A stretch of 64,000 nt of DNA, taken from assembly GCF_900099895.1 (NCBI RefSeq), contig NZ_FNDY01000006.1, positions 1 through 64,000 of the forward strand, given 5' to 3'. Made by a program: the position numbers and the translations under genes. Shown one piece after another: positions 51,419-60,473 of the stretch (positions are counted from its first letter, which is position 1; the number at the start of each line of letters is the position of its first letter). The stretch comes from Paenibacillus naphthalenovorans. Its GTDB lineage: Bacteria; Bacillota; Bacilli; Paenibacillales; NBRC-103111. A model generated the notes under the pieces. It was not told the origin of the DNA, ran no database searches, and worked only from the letters and a program-made list of their open reading frames with translations.

Positions 51419-52186
51419 ATGGACATCTTGGTTTTGCTGAAACAGACATTTGGCACGGAAGAAAAAATTTTCATCGAGAACAGGAAGATCAAAGAGGACG
51501 ACGCGGAATTTGTGATCAATCCTTATGACGAATATGCGGTGGAGGAAGCGATCCGCTGGAGAGACGAATTCGGCGGTGAAGTGACCTTGCTTACCGTGGG
51601 ACCGTCCAGAGCCGAAAGCGCGCTGAGGACTGCGCTGGCTATGGGGGCGGACCAAGCGATACATGTGATATCCGAGGAAAGCCAGGATGATGAAGCGGTG
51701 ATTGCCGGCATCATCGCCAAAGCCATCGACGGGAAAGCCTACGATTTGATTCTTGCCGGAAATATGGCCATTGATTCGGGAGCCGGCCAGGTTGCCGTAC
51801 GTGTCGCCGAACGGCTCGGGATTCCCCACGTGTCGACGATTACGAAACTAACCTTCAACGGCAATCGTGCCGCCATTGAGCGTGATGTAGAGGGTGACGT
51901 AGAGGTAGTGGAGGTCGACCTTCCTTTTCTGGCGACAGCCCAGCAAGGATTAAATGAACCTCGTTATCCGTCTCTTCCCGGCATCATGAAGGCGAAGAAG
52001 AAGCCGCTTCAACAGCTGACCGTCGCCGGTCTGAATATGCAGCCGGAAGAATTGCAGCCGTATACCGAGGTTGTCGATCAATATTTGCCTTCCCCCAAGC
52101 AGGAAGGTCGCATGCTCCAGGGAGAGTTGAAGGATCAGGTGAAGGAACTGGTACATTCGCTGCGCAGCAAAGAAAAGATCGTATAG
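51419..52186 (+). CDS. etfB: Electron transfer flavoprotein beta subunit
   Basis: A 255-residue ETF beta subunit. It contains INPYDEYAVEEAIRWRDEF and the family segment ILAGNMAIDSGAGQVAVRVA, with the AMP-binding/docking loop GIPHVSTITKL nearby. The gene follows the acyl-CoA dehydrogenase by 39 bases with GGAGGAGGGG and is followed by etfA. It accepts electrons from the dehydrogenase and passes them on to FadF. Confidence 0.95.
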   Translation: MDILVLLKQTFGTEEKIFIENRKIKEDDAEFVINPYDEYAVEEAIRWRDEFGGEVTLLTVGPSRAESALRTALAMGADQAIHVISEESQDDEAVIAGIIAKAIDGKAYDLILAGNMAIDSGAGQVAVRVAERLGIPHVSTITKLTFNGNRAAIERDVEGDVEVVEVDLPFLATAQQGLNEPRYPSLPGIMKAKKKPLQQLTVAGLNMQPEELQPYTEVVDQYLPSPKQEGRMLQGELKDQVKELVHSLRSKEKIV

Positions 52187-52196
52187 GGAGAGATTG

Positions 52197-53174
52197 ATGA
52201 TGGGCAGAAAAGTGCTGGTAGTCGGGGAAATAAAAGACGGGCATTTGCGAAATGTAACCTTCGAAGCTTTGACGGCCGGAAGAAGAATAGCGGACGGCGG
52301 ACCGTTGATAGCCGCACTCTTTGGGTCAGACGCTGAATCGTATGCTGAGGAATTAAGCAAGTACGGCGCAGAACAGCTTTATGCGATTTCCGGTGCAGGC
52401 GCCAATCCGACTAACGAATACTGCACCGAAGCACTTTCTCAACTCATTCAGGAGATACATCCCGATGCCGTGCTGATGGGACATACGTCCTCAGGCAGGG
52501 ATATCGCTCCCAGACTCGCGGAGCGGATGGGTGTCGGATTGATCTCCGATTGCATTGGATTGGAAGTGGCGGGAGAAGACATTTTCTTTACAAGGGCGGT
52601 CTATTCCGGTAAAGCGTTCCAAGTAAAGACATTCCGCAGCGGAACGATCTGTGCCACTCTGCGTCCGAATAACGTTGACGTCTCCGAAGCTCCCGCCCAG
52701 ACCGCTGCGGCGGTTTTCTACCCGGACGTCAAAGATCTGAAAGTGCTGGTCAAAGACATCGTTCGCAAAACGTCGAGCGGCGTGGATTTGAGCGAAGCCA
52801 AAATCATTGTTGCCGGAGGCCGGGGAGTGAAGAGTGCAGAAGGCTTCGAACCGCTTCGTGAGCTCGCAGATGTGCTGGGAGCTGCTGTGGGCGCCTCCCG
52901 GGCGGCATGTGATTCGGGATTCTGCAACTATGCGCTGCAAATCGGTCAGACGGGTAAAGTGGTAACCCCGGATTTGTACATTGCCTGCGGCATCTCCGGT
53001 GCGATTCAGCACCTGGCCGGCATGTCCAATTCGAAGGTGATTGTCGCCATCAATAAAGATCGCGAGGCCCCGATATTCAAGATTGCGGATTACAGCATCG
53101 TGGGCGACCTGTTTGAAGTTGTCCCTATGCTGACGGAGGCCTTTAAGCAAACCCTGATCGATGCGGCGGGTTGA
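52197..53174 (+). CDS. etfA: Electron transfer flavoprotein alpha subunit
   Basis: A 325-residue ETF alpha subunit with the FAD-binding C-terminal domain: IIVAGGRGVKSAEGFEPLRE, GASRAACDSGF, IGQTGKVVTPDLYIACGISG and QHLAGMSNSKVIVAINKDRE. All motifs are intact. The start may be ATG 52197 or 52200 behind GGGAGAG. It forms the heterodimer with EtfB. Confidence 0.95.
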   Translation: MMGRKVLVVGEIKDGHLRNVTFEALTAGRRIADGGPLIAALFGSDAESYAEELSKYGAEQLYAISGAGANPTNEYCTEALSQLIQEIHPDAVLMGHTSSGRDIAPRLAERMGVGLISDCIGLEVAGEDIFFTRAVYSGKAFQVKTFRSGTICATLRPNNVDVSEAPAQTAAAVFYPDVKDLKVLVKDIVRKTSSGVDLSEAKIIVAGGRGVKSAEGFEPLRELADVLGAAVGASRAACDSGFCNYALQIGQTGKVVTPDLYIACGISGAIQHLAGMSNSKVIVAINKDREAPIFKIADYSIVGDLFEVVPMLTEAFKQTLIDAAG

Positions 53175-53240
53175 CCGCTGACGGAAGACCCGGATGTAAA
53201 AACAATCGGCGACAAGTAGGTACCCGCAGAGGATGGGGGA

Positions 53241-55277
53241 ATGATCATGCTGTCACTTTTAAATTTCATAGCCTTTCTCGCTGTAACCGGATATGCGTTG
53301 TACCTTGCCGCTCATGTCATATACAGCCGCATCATGTTCATTCAACTAGGTAAAAAATCGAACCTGCGAAAAGATACCGCGGTCCGGCTCAACGAGTTTC
53401 TCGTTCAGGTATTCGGGCAGCGAAAACTTTTCAAGGACGCCAAAAGCGGCATCATGCATTTTATTCTGTTTTACGGCTTTATCATCCTTCAGTTCGGGGC
53501 TGTCGAGCTCATCCTAAAAGGATTGATCAAAGGCTTTGAATATCCGATCGGGGAATTTCATCCCTATTACAACGTTCTCCAAGAAGTCACTGCGCTGCTC
53601 GTCCTACTTGCTGCGCTTTATGCCTTTTACCGCCGTTATATCGAAAGACTGACGCGGTTGAAAAGGGGGTTCAAGGCGGGCCTTGTCATCCTTTTCCTCA
53701 CGATTTTGATGTTCTCGGTCTTGATGAGCCTGGCTTTTGAGCATCTTTGGCTCGGGAATACGGGAAGCCCCCATGCTCCGGTTTCTTCGATTATCGCGGG
53801 TTGGTTTGCCGGTGTCAGTCCGGCTGCGGCGGGCGTATGGTTCTATGTGTTCTGGTGGATTCATCTGCTCACCCTGCTGGCGTTTGCTGTCTATGTCCCG
53901 CAGTCCAAGCACGCGCATATCATTTTTGCGCCTGTGAACGTCTATCTGCGGGATACGAAACCGGCTGGAAAGCTGACTTCTATCCATTTTGAGGATGAAA
54001 CGCAGGAAACCTACGGGGTTGGCAAAATAGAAGAGTTCCGCCAAAACCAGTTGATGGATCTGTATGCCTGTGTCGAGTGTGGGCGCTGCACCCAGATGTG
54101 TCCGGCTGCGGGTACGGGAAAAACGCTGTCGCCGATGGACGTCATCACCAAGATGAGGGATCATTTAACGGAAAAGGGAGCGGCGATCACCTCCCGGACA
54201 GCGTGGATGCCTGGTTTCGTCTTCAAAGACACCGGAGCGGATACGCAGGTCAAGAAGGCGGAGACGGCGAATCTGGTCGGAGAGGTGATCACCGAGGAGG
54301 AACTATGGGCCTGTACGACCTGCCGGAACTGCGAAGATCAGTGCCCGGTGGCCAATGAACATGTCGAAATGATTATCGATATGCGCCGTCATCTCGTATT
54401 AACGGAAGGCCGCATGCCGTCAGAAGCGGTCCGTTATTTCCAGAACGTCGAGCGGCAGAGCAATCCGTGGGGAATCAGCCGGACAGAGCGGATCCTATGG
54501 CGTGAGGGGCGTGAGGATATCGTCGTCCCGACGGTGAAGGAAGTGGATGAATTCGAGTATTTATTCTTTGTCGGCTCGATGGGCTCTTACGATCAGCGAA
54601 CGCAGAAGGTGGCGCAGTCGTTCGCCAAAATCATGAATGCGGCTGGAATTCCATTTGCTATTCTGGGAAATGAGGAGCACAATTCGGGGGATACGGCCCG
54701 CCGGATGGGCAATGAATTTCTATTCCAGCAGTTGTGCGAGAAAAATATCGCCAATTTTAAAAAGTATGGGGTGAAGAAAATCGTAACGATCTGCCCGCAT
54801 ACATATAATACGTTCAAGCATGAGTATCCGGAATTTGGGCTGGAAGCGGAAGTTTATCACCATACGGAGCTGATCTGGACCTGGATGGAAGAAGGGAGAA
54901 TCAAACCGTCTCAACGGGTCAATGAAGCCGTCGCTTATCACGATTCCTGTTACCTCGGCCGGTACAATGGCATGTATGAGATTCCGCGAAAAATACTTCA
55001 GTCCATTTCGGGTGTGAAGCTGCTGGAGATGGAGCGGAACCGGCAGGATTCGATGTGCTGCGGGGCCGGCGGCGGCATGATGTGGATGGAGGAAACGCAG
55101 GGTACACGCGTCAACCTCGCTCGGACCGAGCAGGCGCTGCGCATGAGCCCGACAGCGATCGGAAGCAGCTGTCCGTACTGCTTGACGATGATGAGCGATG
55201 GCGTCAAAGCCAAAGAAGCGGAAGAGCGGGTCGCGACACTGGATATTTCGGAACTCGTGGAGCGTGCTCTCGCATAA
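53241..55277 (+). CDS. fadF: Membrane Fe-S oxidoreductase linking ETF to quinone (FadF/EtfD type)
   Basis: A 678-residue protein like B. subtilis YwjF/FadF. The N-terminal ~250 residues have several membrane helices (nitrate-reductase-gamma-like). A ferredoxin part follows with CVECGRCTQMCPAAGTGK and CTTCRNCEDQCPVANEH. The C-terminal CCG domains contain CPHTYNTFKHEYP, HDSCYLGRYN and MCCGAGGGMMWMEE. It should move electrons from reduced ETF into the quinone pool, replacing ETF:quinone oxidoreductase. The linkage with etfBA supports this role. Confidence 0.92.
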   Translation: MIMLSLLNFIAFLAVTGYALYLAAHVIYSRIMFIQLGKKSNLRKDTAVRLNEFLVQVFGQRKLFKDAKSGIMHFILFYGFIILQFGAVELILKGLIKGFEYPIGEFHPYYNVLQEVTALLVLLAALYAFYRRYIERLTRLKRGFKAGLVILFLTILMFSVLMSLAFEHLWLGNTGSPHAPVSSIIAGWFAGVSPAAAGVWFYVFWWIHLLTLLAFAVYVPQSKHAHIIFAPVNVYLRDTKPAGKLTSIHFEDETQETYGVGKIEEFRQNQLMDLYACVECGRCTQMCPAAGTGKTLSPMDVITKMRDHLTEKGAAITSRTAWMPGFVFKDTGADTQVKKAETANLVGEVITEEELWACTTCRNCEDQCPVANEHVEMIIDMRRHLVLTEGRMPSEAVRYFQNVERQSNPWGISRTERILWREGREDIVVPTVKEVDEFEYLFFVGSMGSYDQRTQKVAQSFAKIMNAAGIPFAILGNEEHNSGDTARRMGNEFLFQQLCEKNIANFKKYGVKKIVTICPHTYNTFKHEYPEFGLEAEVYHHTELIWTWMEEGRIKPSQRVNEAVAYHDSCYLGRYNGMYEIPRKILQSISGVKLLEMERNRQDSMCCGAGGGMMWMEETQGTRVNLARTEQALRMSPTAIGSSCPYCLTMMSDGVKAKEAEERVATLDISELVERALA

Positions 55278-55349
55278 ACGATTCCGGTTCAAGCGCTGAA
55301 TGGAAACGGCGGATTTTTTATGTTGGAGTAATGGAGAGGAGGGTACGCA

Positions 55350-56537
55350 ATGACGGGAAGGGACGCCGTTATTGTGAGCGCCGTTCGTACGGCCATCGGC
55401 AGTTTTAACGGGAGCTTAGCCGCTGTACCGGCTACGGAGCTTGGATCGGTTGTGATCAAAAGCGCGCTTGACCGCTCAGGAATCGCTGCCCATGAAGTGG
55501 ACGAAATTATCATGGGAAATGTATACCAGGCCGGACTGGGACAAAATCCCGTCCGTCAGGCTGCGGTCAAAGCCGGCCTGCCTGAAACCATTCCGGCGAT
55601 GACCATCAATAAGGTATGCGGTTCAGGTCTGAAAGCCGTGCATTTGGCGGCACAGGCCATTTGGGCTGGAGAAGCCGAGGCCGTTATGGCGGGTGGAATG
55701 GAAAATATGAGCAGAGCGCCGTATTTGTTGGAAAACGCTAGAAGCGGCTTCCGGATGGGGGATCAGCAGGTGGTCGACAGCCTCATTCGCGACGGATTAT
55801 GGTGCGCTTTTCATGACTATCACATGGGTATCACGGCAGAGAACCTGCGCGAGAAGTACGCCATTTCCCGGGAAGAGCAGGATGAATTCGCAGCCTGGAG
55901 CCAGCAAAAAGCGGAAACGGCAGCAGCACAAGGGAAATTCAGGGATGAAATCGCTCCTGTTCTGATTCCGCAAAGAAAAGGCGACTCCCTTGTCTTTGAA
56001 ACGGATGAATTTCCCCGTAAAGGCGTAACGGCTGAGGAGCTCGGCAAATTAAAACCGTCATTTTTGAAGAATGGAACCGTGACCGCGGGCAACGCCTCGG
56101 GCATCAATGACGGAGCCGCATGCCTGCTTATAATGAGCAGGGAAAAGGCGCAAAAGCTCGGAATACCTCCACTGGGAGTGATAAAAGCCAACGCTTCCGC
56201 AGGGGTTGAGCCAAGTGTCATGGGGCTCGGTCCCGTGCCGGCCACACGGAAAGCGCTGCGAAAAGTAAGTCTCACCCTCGAAGACATAGACTTGGTCGAA
56301 GCGAATGAAGCTTTTGCCGTGCAGGCCCTTGCCGTTGACCGGGAGCTCAAATTCAATAGAAACAAGCTAAATGTAAACGGAGGTGCGATTTCGCTGGGAC
56401 ATCCCATTGGCGCGAGCGGCGCCCGGATTCTGGTTACCCTGCTTTATGAAATGAAACGCCGGTCCTCCCGGTATGGTCTTGCTACGCTGTGCATCGGCGG
56501 AGGCCAGGGCATAGCAACGATTATTGAAAGGGAATAA
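55350..56537 (+). CDS. Acetyl-CoA acetyltransferase (thiolase)
   Basis: A 395-residue thiolase with the nucleophile Cys in [25 protein letters not shown], the His in [11 protein letters not shown] and the second catalytic Cys in CIGGGQG. Length and motifs fit degradative or biosynthetic thiolases. In this operon it would cleave the 3-oxoacyl-CoA to acetyl-CoA plus a shortened acyl-CoA, or benzoyl-CoA in the acetophenone-like model. It is the last gene of the operon. ATG 55350 follows GAGAGGAGGG. Confidence 0.94.
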   Translation: MTGRDAVIVSAVRTAIGSFNGSLAAVPATELGSVVIKSALDRSGIAAHEVDEIIMGNVYQAGLGQNPVRQAAVKAGLPETIPAMTINKVCGSGLKAVHLAAQAIWAGEAEAVMAGGMENMSRAPYLLENARSGFRMGDQQVVDSLIRDGLWCAFHDYHMGITAENLREKYAISREEQDEFAAWSQQKAETAAAQGKFRDEIAPVLIPQRKGDSLVFETDEFPRKGVTAEELGKLKPSFLKNGTVTAGNASGINDGAACLLIMSREKAQKLGIPPLGVIKANASAGVEPSVMGLGPVPATRKALRKVSLTLEDIDLVEANEAFAVQALAVDRELKFNRNKLNVNGGAISLGHPIGASGARILVTLLYEMKRRSSRYGLATLCIGGGQGIATIIERE

Positions 56538-56735
56538 ACCGATCCTTGTTCCCCTGTGATGGGTAAACATTAGCCCGGAATGCCCTGGCGAAGACCGATG
56601 CAGAAGAGAGCGAGCAGCGAAGTGAATTTCGCAGGTGTCCGGCGACAGCAGCATATGCGTATGAAGATCCCCGCTCGTCAAATTGGGACGGGGACATCGT
56701 TCGATATAGGGCATCGCCCTTTGTATTAGTGCTGC

Positions 56736-57806
56736 CTAGAGCAAGCCGGATTGCTTGACCTCTGCGTAGAAGCGGTTAAATTCGTCGATGTCAAGCTGCT
56801 GTGCCGCGTCGGACAAAGCGGTGGCGGGATCCGGATGAACCTCGACCATAACGCCGTCGGCTCCTGCGGCCAGCGCCGCTTTTGCGCATGGAGCCAGGAT
56901 GTCTTTTCGTCCTGTAGAATGGGTCACATCGACAAGAACCGGTAGATGGCTTTCCTGTTTGAGAATCGGTACGGCAGAAATGTCGAGTGTATTGCGGGTC
57001 GCTTTTTCATAAGTGCGGATGCCTCGTTCGATCAGCATAACTTGTGTGTTGCCTCGAGATACGATGTACTCCGCTGCATGAAGGAACTCATCGATTGTGG
57101 CGGCCATTCCGCGTTTTAACAGGATCGGTGTGCGTACATCGCCCGCCGCTTTCAGCAATTCGAAGTTTTGCATATTTCTGGCCCCGATCTGAATGACGTC
57201 AATATAGCTGCCGGCTAGCTCGATATGGGCAGGATCTACGATTTCACTGATCGTTTTAAGGCCGAATTCGCTTGCTACTTCTTTTAAAATTTTTAGACCT
57301 TCAATCCCCAGGCCTTGGAAATCATAAGGCGATGTTCTGGGCTTAAATGAGCCTCCGCGCAAGACGGTGATGCCGGAAGCTTTTAGAGCGGCAGCTACTT
57401 GGCGCATTTGCTCGTAGCTTTCGACAGAGCATGGGCCCGCAATGATCAACGGCTTGCCGCCTCCAATGGTAATATCTCCTAAGGGTACAACCGTATTTTC
57501 CTTTTGCTTTTTGCGGCTGACCAGCAGCTGCTTTTTGTTTTCCGTTTGCTGCAGCTTTAATGACGCTTGAAAAATTTGTTTGAACAGGTGACGAACCGTC
57601 TCATGATCGAAAGGTCCGTTATTGCGGGAAACAAGCTCCTCCAGCATATTTTTTTCACGAACGGGATCAAATTTGGGCACCCCTTGCTTTTCTTTCTCCT
57701 GCCCGATCTCTTGAACTATGTGCGCCCTTTTCGACAGCAGTTCTAAAAGCTGAATATTTATAGAATCCAATTGTCCTCGTAACTGTTCTAATTTTCCCAT
57801 GCTCAT
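56736..57806 (-). CDS. aroA: Bifunctional chorismate mutase / DAHP synthase
   Basis: A 356-residue enzyme of the AroA(G) type. Residues ~1-90 are an AroQ-type chorismate mutase ([30 protein letters not shown]). The rest is a type I-beta DAHP synthase: [51 protein letters not shown], and [11 protein letters not shown]. It makes the first intermediate of aromatic amino acid synthesis. The mutase domain normally gives feedback sensitivity. The start is ATG 57806 behind AAGGAGCG; frames further up run through the T-box terminator. It stands alone on the minus strand. Confidence 0.94.
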   Translation of the reverse strand: MSMGKLEQLRGQLDSINIQLLELLSKRAHIVQEIGQEKEKQGVPKFDPVREKNMLEELVSRNNGPFDHETVRHLFKQIFQASLKLQQTENKKQLLVSRKKQKENTVVPLGDITIGGGKPLIIAGPCSVESYEQMRQVAAALKASGITVLRGGSFKPRTSPYDFQGLGIEGLKILKEVASEFGLKTISEIVDPAHIELAGSYIDVIQIGARNMQNFELLKAAGDVRTPILLKRGMAATIDEFLHAAEYIVSRGNTQVMLIERGIRTYEKATRNTLDISAVPILKQESHLPVLVDVTHSTGRKDILAPCAKAALAAGADGVMVEVHPDPATALSDAAQQLDIDEFNRFYAEVKQSGLL

Positions 57807-57844
57807 TTTCATTCGCTCCTTTACAAAATTGAGTATGAAAATAC

Positions 57845-58102
57845 AAAAAAGCCCCCCATCGCAAGGGACGAGGAGCCGTGGTACCACCCTTATTAGAAAT
57901 GTTCTCGCCTGTAACGGAGTACATTTCTCACTTTCAGCCCTATAACGCAAGGAATACGGGTATCCCTAAGGGATGCCAAAGGACAGGCAGCCGTTCAGGA
58001 ACCAGCTCGGGAGTGAACTTCGGCAGACGTTCGTTCGGGTGCTTCCAGTCAGCGGCACGCCTTCCCTGTAAACGATAATCTGCTTACTCTTTCCTTCATC
58101 GC
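57845..58102 (-). promoter_or_regulatory. T-box riboswitch controlling aroA (probably phenylalanine)
   Basis: Read on the minus strand, the leader shows GATGAAGGAAAGAGTAAG near 58098 (start of Stem I) and the T-box AGGGTGGTACCACGG at 57890-57876. A terminator follows: GCTCCTCGTC (57876-57867) pairs with GATGGGGGGC (57860-57851) and precedes TTTTTT. The specifier loop near 58020 reads GAAGTTCAC, so the codon is probably UUC (58017-58015, Phe) followed by the usual A. The T in TGGT of the T-box fits an A discriminator base, as in tRNA-Phe or tRNA-Tyr, and argues against tRNA-Trp. Uncharged tRNA would allow read-through. Confidence 0.88.
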
Positions 58103-58138
58103 TTGTACTGAGATTCAGTTAATGTTTGATTAAGCAGT

Positions 58139-58168
58139 ATTATATAATACGCTGGGAAACATTTGCAA
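58139..58168 (-). promoter_or_regulatory. Promoter of the T-box/aroA transcript
   Basis: On the minus strand TTGCAA (58168-58163), 18 bases, TATAAT (58144-58139), about 40 bases before the first conserved T-box bases. Confidence 0.6.
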
Positions 58169-58188
58169 ATATGTGAATTAACGCGAGA

Positions 58189-58386
58189 TTGCTTTCTGGT
58201 GTTAACGTGTTATCGCATCGAATATCGGTTTGCAATCCATTGAATGACTTCGCTATCGTTAAGGATTGCTTGGGCAATTGCGGACTATGTTACTTGGAAC
58301 GTTTCGTTAAAGTGGAGGATATAATTATAGCTATTAGGGACAATGAAAATTTGTCGGAGCAGTTAATGCATGTGTTGGAATCATGA
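58189..58386 (+). CDS. Small DUF1450-like protein, start uncertain
   Basis: A frame of up to 65 residues, opening with TTG 58189; no clear ribosome binding site is seen, and GTG 58207 is an alternative. The part from residue ~27 (DCLGNCGLCYLERFVKVEDI) resembles the CxxxCxxC segment of DUF1450/YuzB-like proteins, which are small cysteine-containing Bacillales proteins of unknown role. A perfect terminator 10 bases after the stop supports a transcribed gene. It may be a 5'-truncated copy. Confidence 0.5.
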   Translation: MLSGVNVLSHRISVCNPLNDFAIVKDCLGNCGLCYLERFVKVEDIIIAIRDNENLSEQLMHVLES

Positions 58387-58396
58387 AGTTATTCCT

Positions 58397-58430
58397 GACG
58401 ATAAGCGGTTTGGCTTATCGTCTTATTTTT
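58397..58430 (+). terminator. Rho-independent terminator
   Basis: GACGATAAGC (58397-58406) is an exact inverted repeat of 58413-58422, followed by TTATTTTT. Confidence 0.88.
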
Positions 58431-58581
58431 AGCTTGATCGAGGTCTTTTTGATTTTAACGAAATAAAGCGCTTGTGCGTCGACACGAACATACATCCTGT
58501 TTAGTCTATAATGGACGTTGGTTCGTTATTCTAGTTTTATTAATATGGTCATCTCTGAAGCTATGTCCGATGAAATAATGG

Positions 58582-58610
58582 TTGACACATTTTGGAATTC
58601 GGGGTTTAAT
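58582..58610 (+). promoter_or_regulatory. Promoter of the FadR-type GntR gene
   Basis: TTGACA (58582-58587), 17 bases, TTTAAT (58605-58610). Operator 1 begins 13 bases after the -10 box. Confidence 0.75.
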
Positions 58611-58622
58611 AAATATGATCCA

Positions 58623-58635
58623 CAGGTCAGACCAT
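58623..58635. promoter_or_regulatory. GntR-type operator, copy 1
   Basis: CAGGTCAGACCAT, core GGTCnGACC, followed by CATAAAT. It covers the first transcribed bases of the GntR gene. The same core plus flank recurs at 59383 and 62870. Confidence 0.7.
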
Positions 58636-58656
58636 CATAAATGTAAAGGTGATTCT

Positions 58657-59391
58657 ATGGCTTTAAAGCCGATTAAGAAGAAGCGGCTCTTTGAAGAGAT
58701 TATTGTTGCGATTGAACAATATGTACAGGAAGAAAATATCCAGCCGGGTGAAAAGCTTCCATCTGAGAACGAGTTGGCTTCCATTTTTAACGTCAGCAAA
58801 ACGGCGGTCAGAGAAGCGATGAGTGTCTTGAACGCGAACGGAATTCTCGAAACCAGACCGGGTTCCGGCATTTATTTGAAGGATATTCATGGTGAATCCA
58901 TCGTTGTGAGGGTAACCTCCAATTTGATGGAAAAAGGGGAGCTGCAGGAGATCCTTGATTTTCGCAGAGGGTTGGAGGTGGAAGCCGCCGGGTTGGCCGC
59001 CACTCGTGGTACGGAAGAGCAATTTGCGAAAATCAGGAAGGCGCATGAAGATATGGTCGAAGCAAACGGAGCGGGCATAATCGGGGTGGATGAAGACTAT
59101 AATTTCCATGAGGAGATCATCCTTGCTTCCCATAATTCGATCTACAGGGATATCTTTAAAGCCGTATCGCCAAAATTGAAAGAAGCGATGCGCATCAGTA
59201 AAATGCAATCGATGAAAACGCCGGGATTGTTCCTGCAGGCTTATCAGGAGCATGAGGATATTATGGAAGCCTTGTTTAAGCGGGATTCGGAAGGGGCCTC
59301 CAGAGCGATGCGCCATCATCTGATCCGCAATGAGGAAAAAATATGGGCTAACTTGAGAGCGAATATTTCTTTTCCTCATAAAATGGTCTGA
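58657..59391 (+). CDS. GntR-family regulator, FadR subfamily
   Basis: A 244-residue regulator. The winged helix is at ~8-75: GEKLPSENELASIFNVSKTA, VREAMSVLNANGILETRPGS. The C-terminal FCD domain has the metal/ligand residues expected (DEDYNFHEEIILASHN, with an Asp and His pair, and AYQEHEDIMEAL, RAMRHHLIRNE). The start is ATG 58657 behind AAAGGTG, although the frame extends to TTG 58582 inside the promoter. Operator 1 lies between promoter and gene and operator 2 on its stop codon, so it very probably represses itself and the flanking operons. Typical effectors are sugar acids, lactate-like or short organic acids. Confidence 0.92.
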   Translation: MALKPIKKKRLFEEIIVAIEQYVQEENIQPGEKLPSENELASIFNVSKTAVREAMSVLNANGILETRPGSGIYLKDIHGESIVVRVTSNLMEKGELQEILDFRRGLEVEAAGLAATRGTEEQFAKIRKAHEDMVEANGAGIIGVDEDYNFHEEIILASHNSIYRDIFKAVSPKLKEAMRISKMQSMKTPGLFLQAYQEHEDIMEALFKRDSEGASRAMRHHLIRNEEKIWANLRANISFPHKMV

Positions 59392-59395
59392 CCAT
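59383..59395. promoter_or_regulatory. GntR-type operator, copy 2
   Basis: ATGGTCTGACCAT is a perfect palindrome around T59389 and overlaps the stop codon of the GntR gene (59389-59391). It lies 55 bases before the dehydrogenase gene. Confidence 0.75.
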
Positions 59396-59399
59396 AATA

Positions 59400-59421
59400 A
59401 ATCATTATTTTAATAATGATT
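59400..59421. repeat. AT-rich perfect inverted repeat
   Basis: AATCATTATT (59400-59409) is repeated inverted at 59412-59421 with a 2-base centre. It lies between operator 2 and the dehydrogenase gene. It could be a weak bidirectional terminator or a protein-binding site. Confidence 0.5.
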
Positions 59422-59449
59422 ATCATACCTTTGAGATTGGGGATAAGAG

Positions 59450-60439
59450 ATGTCGAAGAAAAAAATTATTTATTTTGACCAGGTGTTTGATGAATTCAAG
59501 CAGCTCCTGGAGGAACACAAGCCGGCAGGCTTTGAATTATGGTACTGGGAGGAAATGAATCCGCAGGAGCAGCAGAATAAGCTGGCTATAGCAGACTATT
59601 TGCTGGTCGCTACCCGCCCATTGGATAAAACCATTCTATCCGGGGCCAGGAATGCCCGCTTTATTCAGAAAACGGGGGTCGGGGTGGACAATATCGACAT
59701 CGAAGCGGCAACGCAATTCCACTTGCCTGTATCCAATACGCCGGGCGGCAATTCGACCGGAGTTGCAGAATTAACCATTTTGTTAACGCTTGCATTATAC
59801 CGAAAGCTTCCGCAAGTCAATCAAGCCACCAAAAACGGGCAATGGTTGATGTGGGAACTTCGTCCATCCTCTTACGAGATGGAAGGAAAGACGCATGGTT
59901 TTATCGGCCTGGGCAATATCGGCAGAGAGACGGCCAAGCGTTCCAAAGCTTTCGGAACCGAAATCATATACTATGATAAATACCGGGTTTCCGAGGAGTT
60001 CGAACGGCAGCTGGGGGCAACCTATCTTCCGCTGGAAGAAGTATTGAAAAAGGCGGATATCCTGAGTTTGCATCTTCCATTGTTGCCCGAAACCAGGGGG
60101 ATGATCGGTCTAAAGGAATTGCAATTAATGAAGCCGTCGGCGGTATTGATCAATGTAGCACGCGGGGGAATCGTCAAGGAAGACGAATTATACCATGCCT
60201 TGAAAGAAGGAATCATAGCCGGAGCAGGGATCGATGCGTGGGAATTCGAGCCGACCGATCCCGGTAATCCTTTATTAACGTTGGACAATGTGATTGCCAG
60301 CCCTCATCTTGGCGCAGGAACAAGAGATACGCTGAATAAAGTGCTTCATCTCGCGTTTCAAAATATAAAGCGGGTGGAAGAGGGGGATGCCCCCCGGTTT
60401 GTTGTGAATAACATAGAAACGGCAAGAATCGTAGATTAG
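59450..60439 (+). CDS. D-isomer-specific 2-hydroxyacid dehydrogenase
   Basis: A 329-residue NAD(P)-dependent dehydrogenase. The Rossmann motif is GFIGLGNIG near residue 150. The catalytic triad residues appear in NVARGGIV (Arg), AWEFEP (Glu) and SPHLGAGT (His). It reversibly oxidises a D-2-hydroxyacid to the 2-oxoacid. The start follows GGGGATAAGAG. It is the first gene of a three-gene operon behind operator 2. Candidate substrates are sugar acids, glycerate-like acids or sulfolactate. The last is raised because a UxaA-type split enzyme follows in the same regulon. Confidence 0.92.
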   Translation: MSKKKIIYFDQVFDEFKQLLEEHKPAGFELWYWEEMNPQEQQNKLAIADYLLVATRPLDKTILSGARNARFIQKTGVGVDNIDIEAATQFHLPVSNTPGGNSTGVAELTILLTLALYRKLPQVNQATKNGQWLMWELRPSSYEMEGKTHGFIGLGNIGRETAKRSKAFGTEIIYYDKYRVSEEFERQLGATYLPLEEVLKKADILSLHLPLLPETRGMIGLKELQLMKPSAVLINVARGGIVKEDELYHALKEGIIAGAGIDAWEFEPTDPGNPLLTLDNVIASPHLGAGTRDTLNKVLHLAFQNIKRVEEGDAPRFVVNNIETARIVD

Positions 60440-60473
60440 CAGAATAGCATGATGAAAAAGGAGAGGATAAGCA

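Noticed and set aside
59400-59421. Fur box at the AT-rich palindrome
   Set aside because: It resembles GATAATGATAATCATTATC in parts, but the arm spacing is wrong and no iron gene follows.
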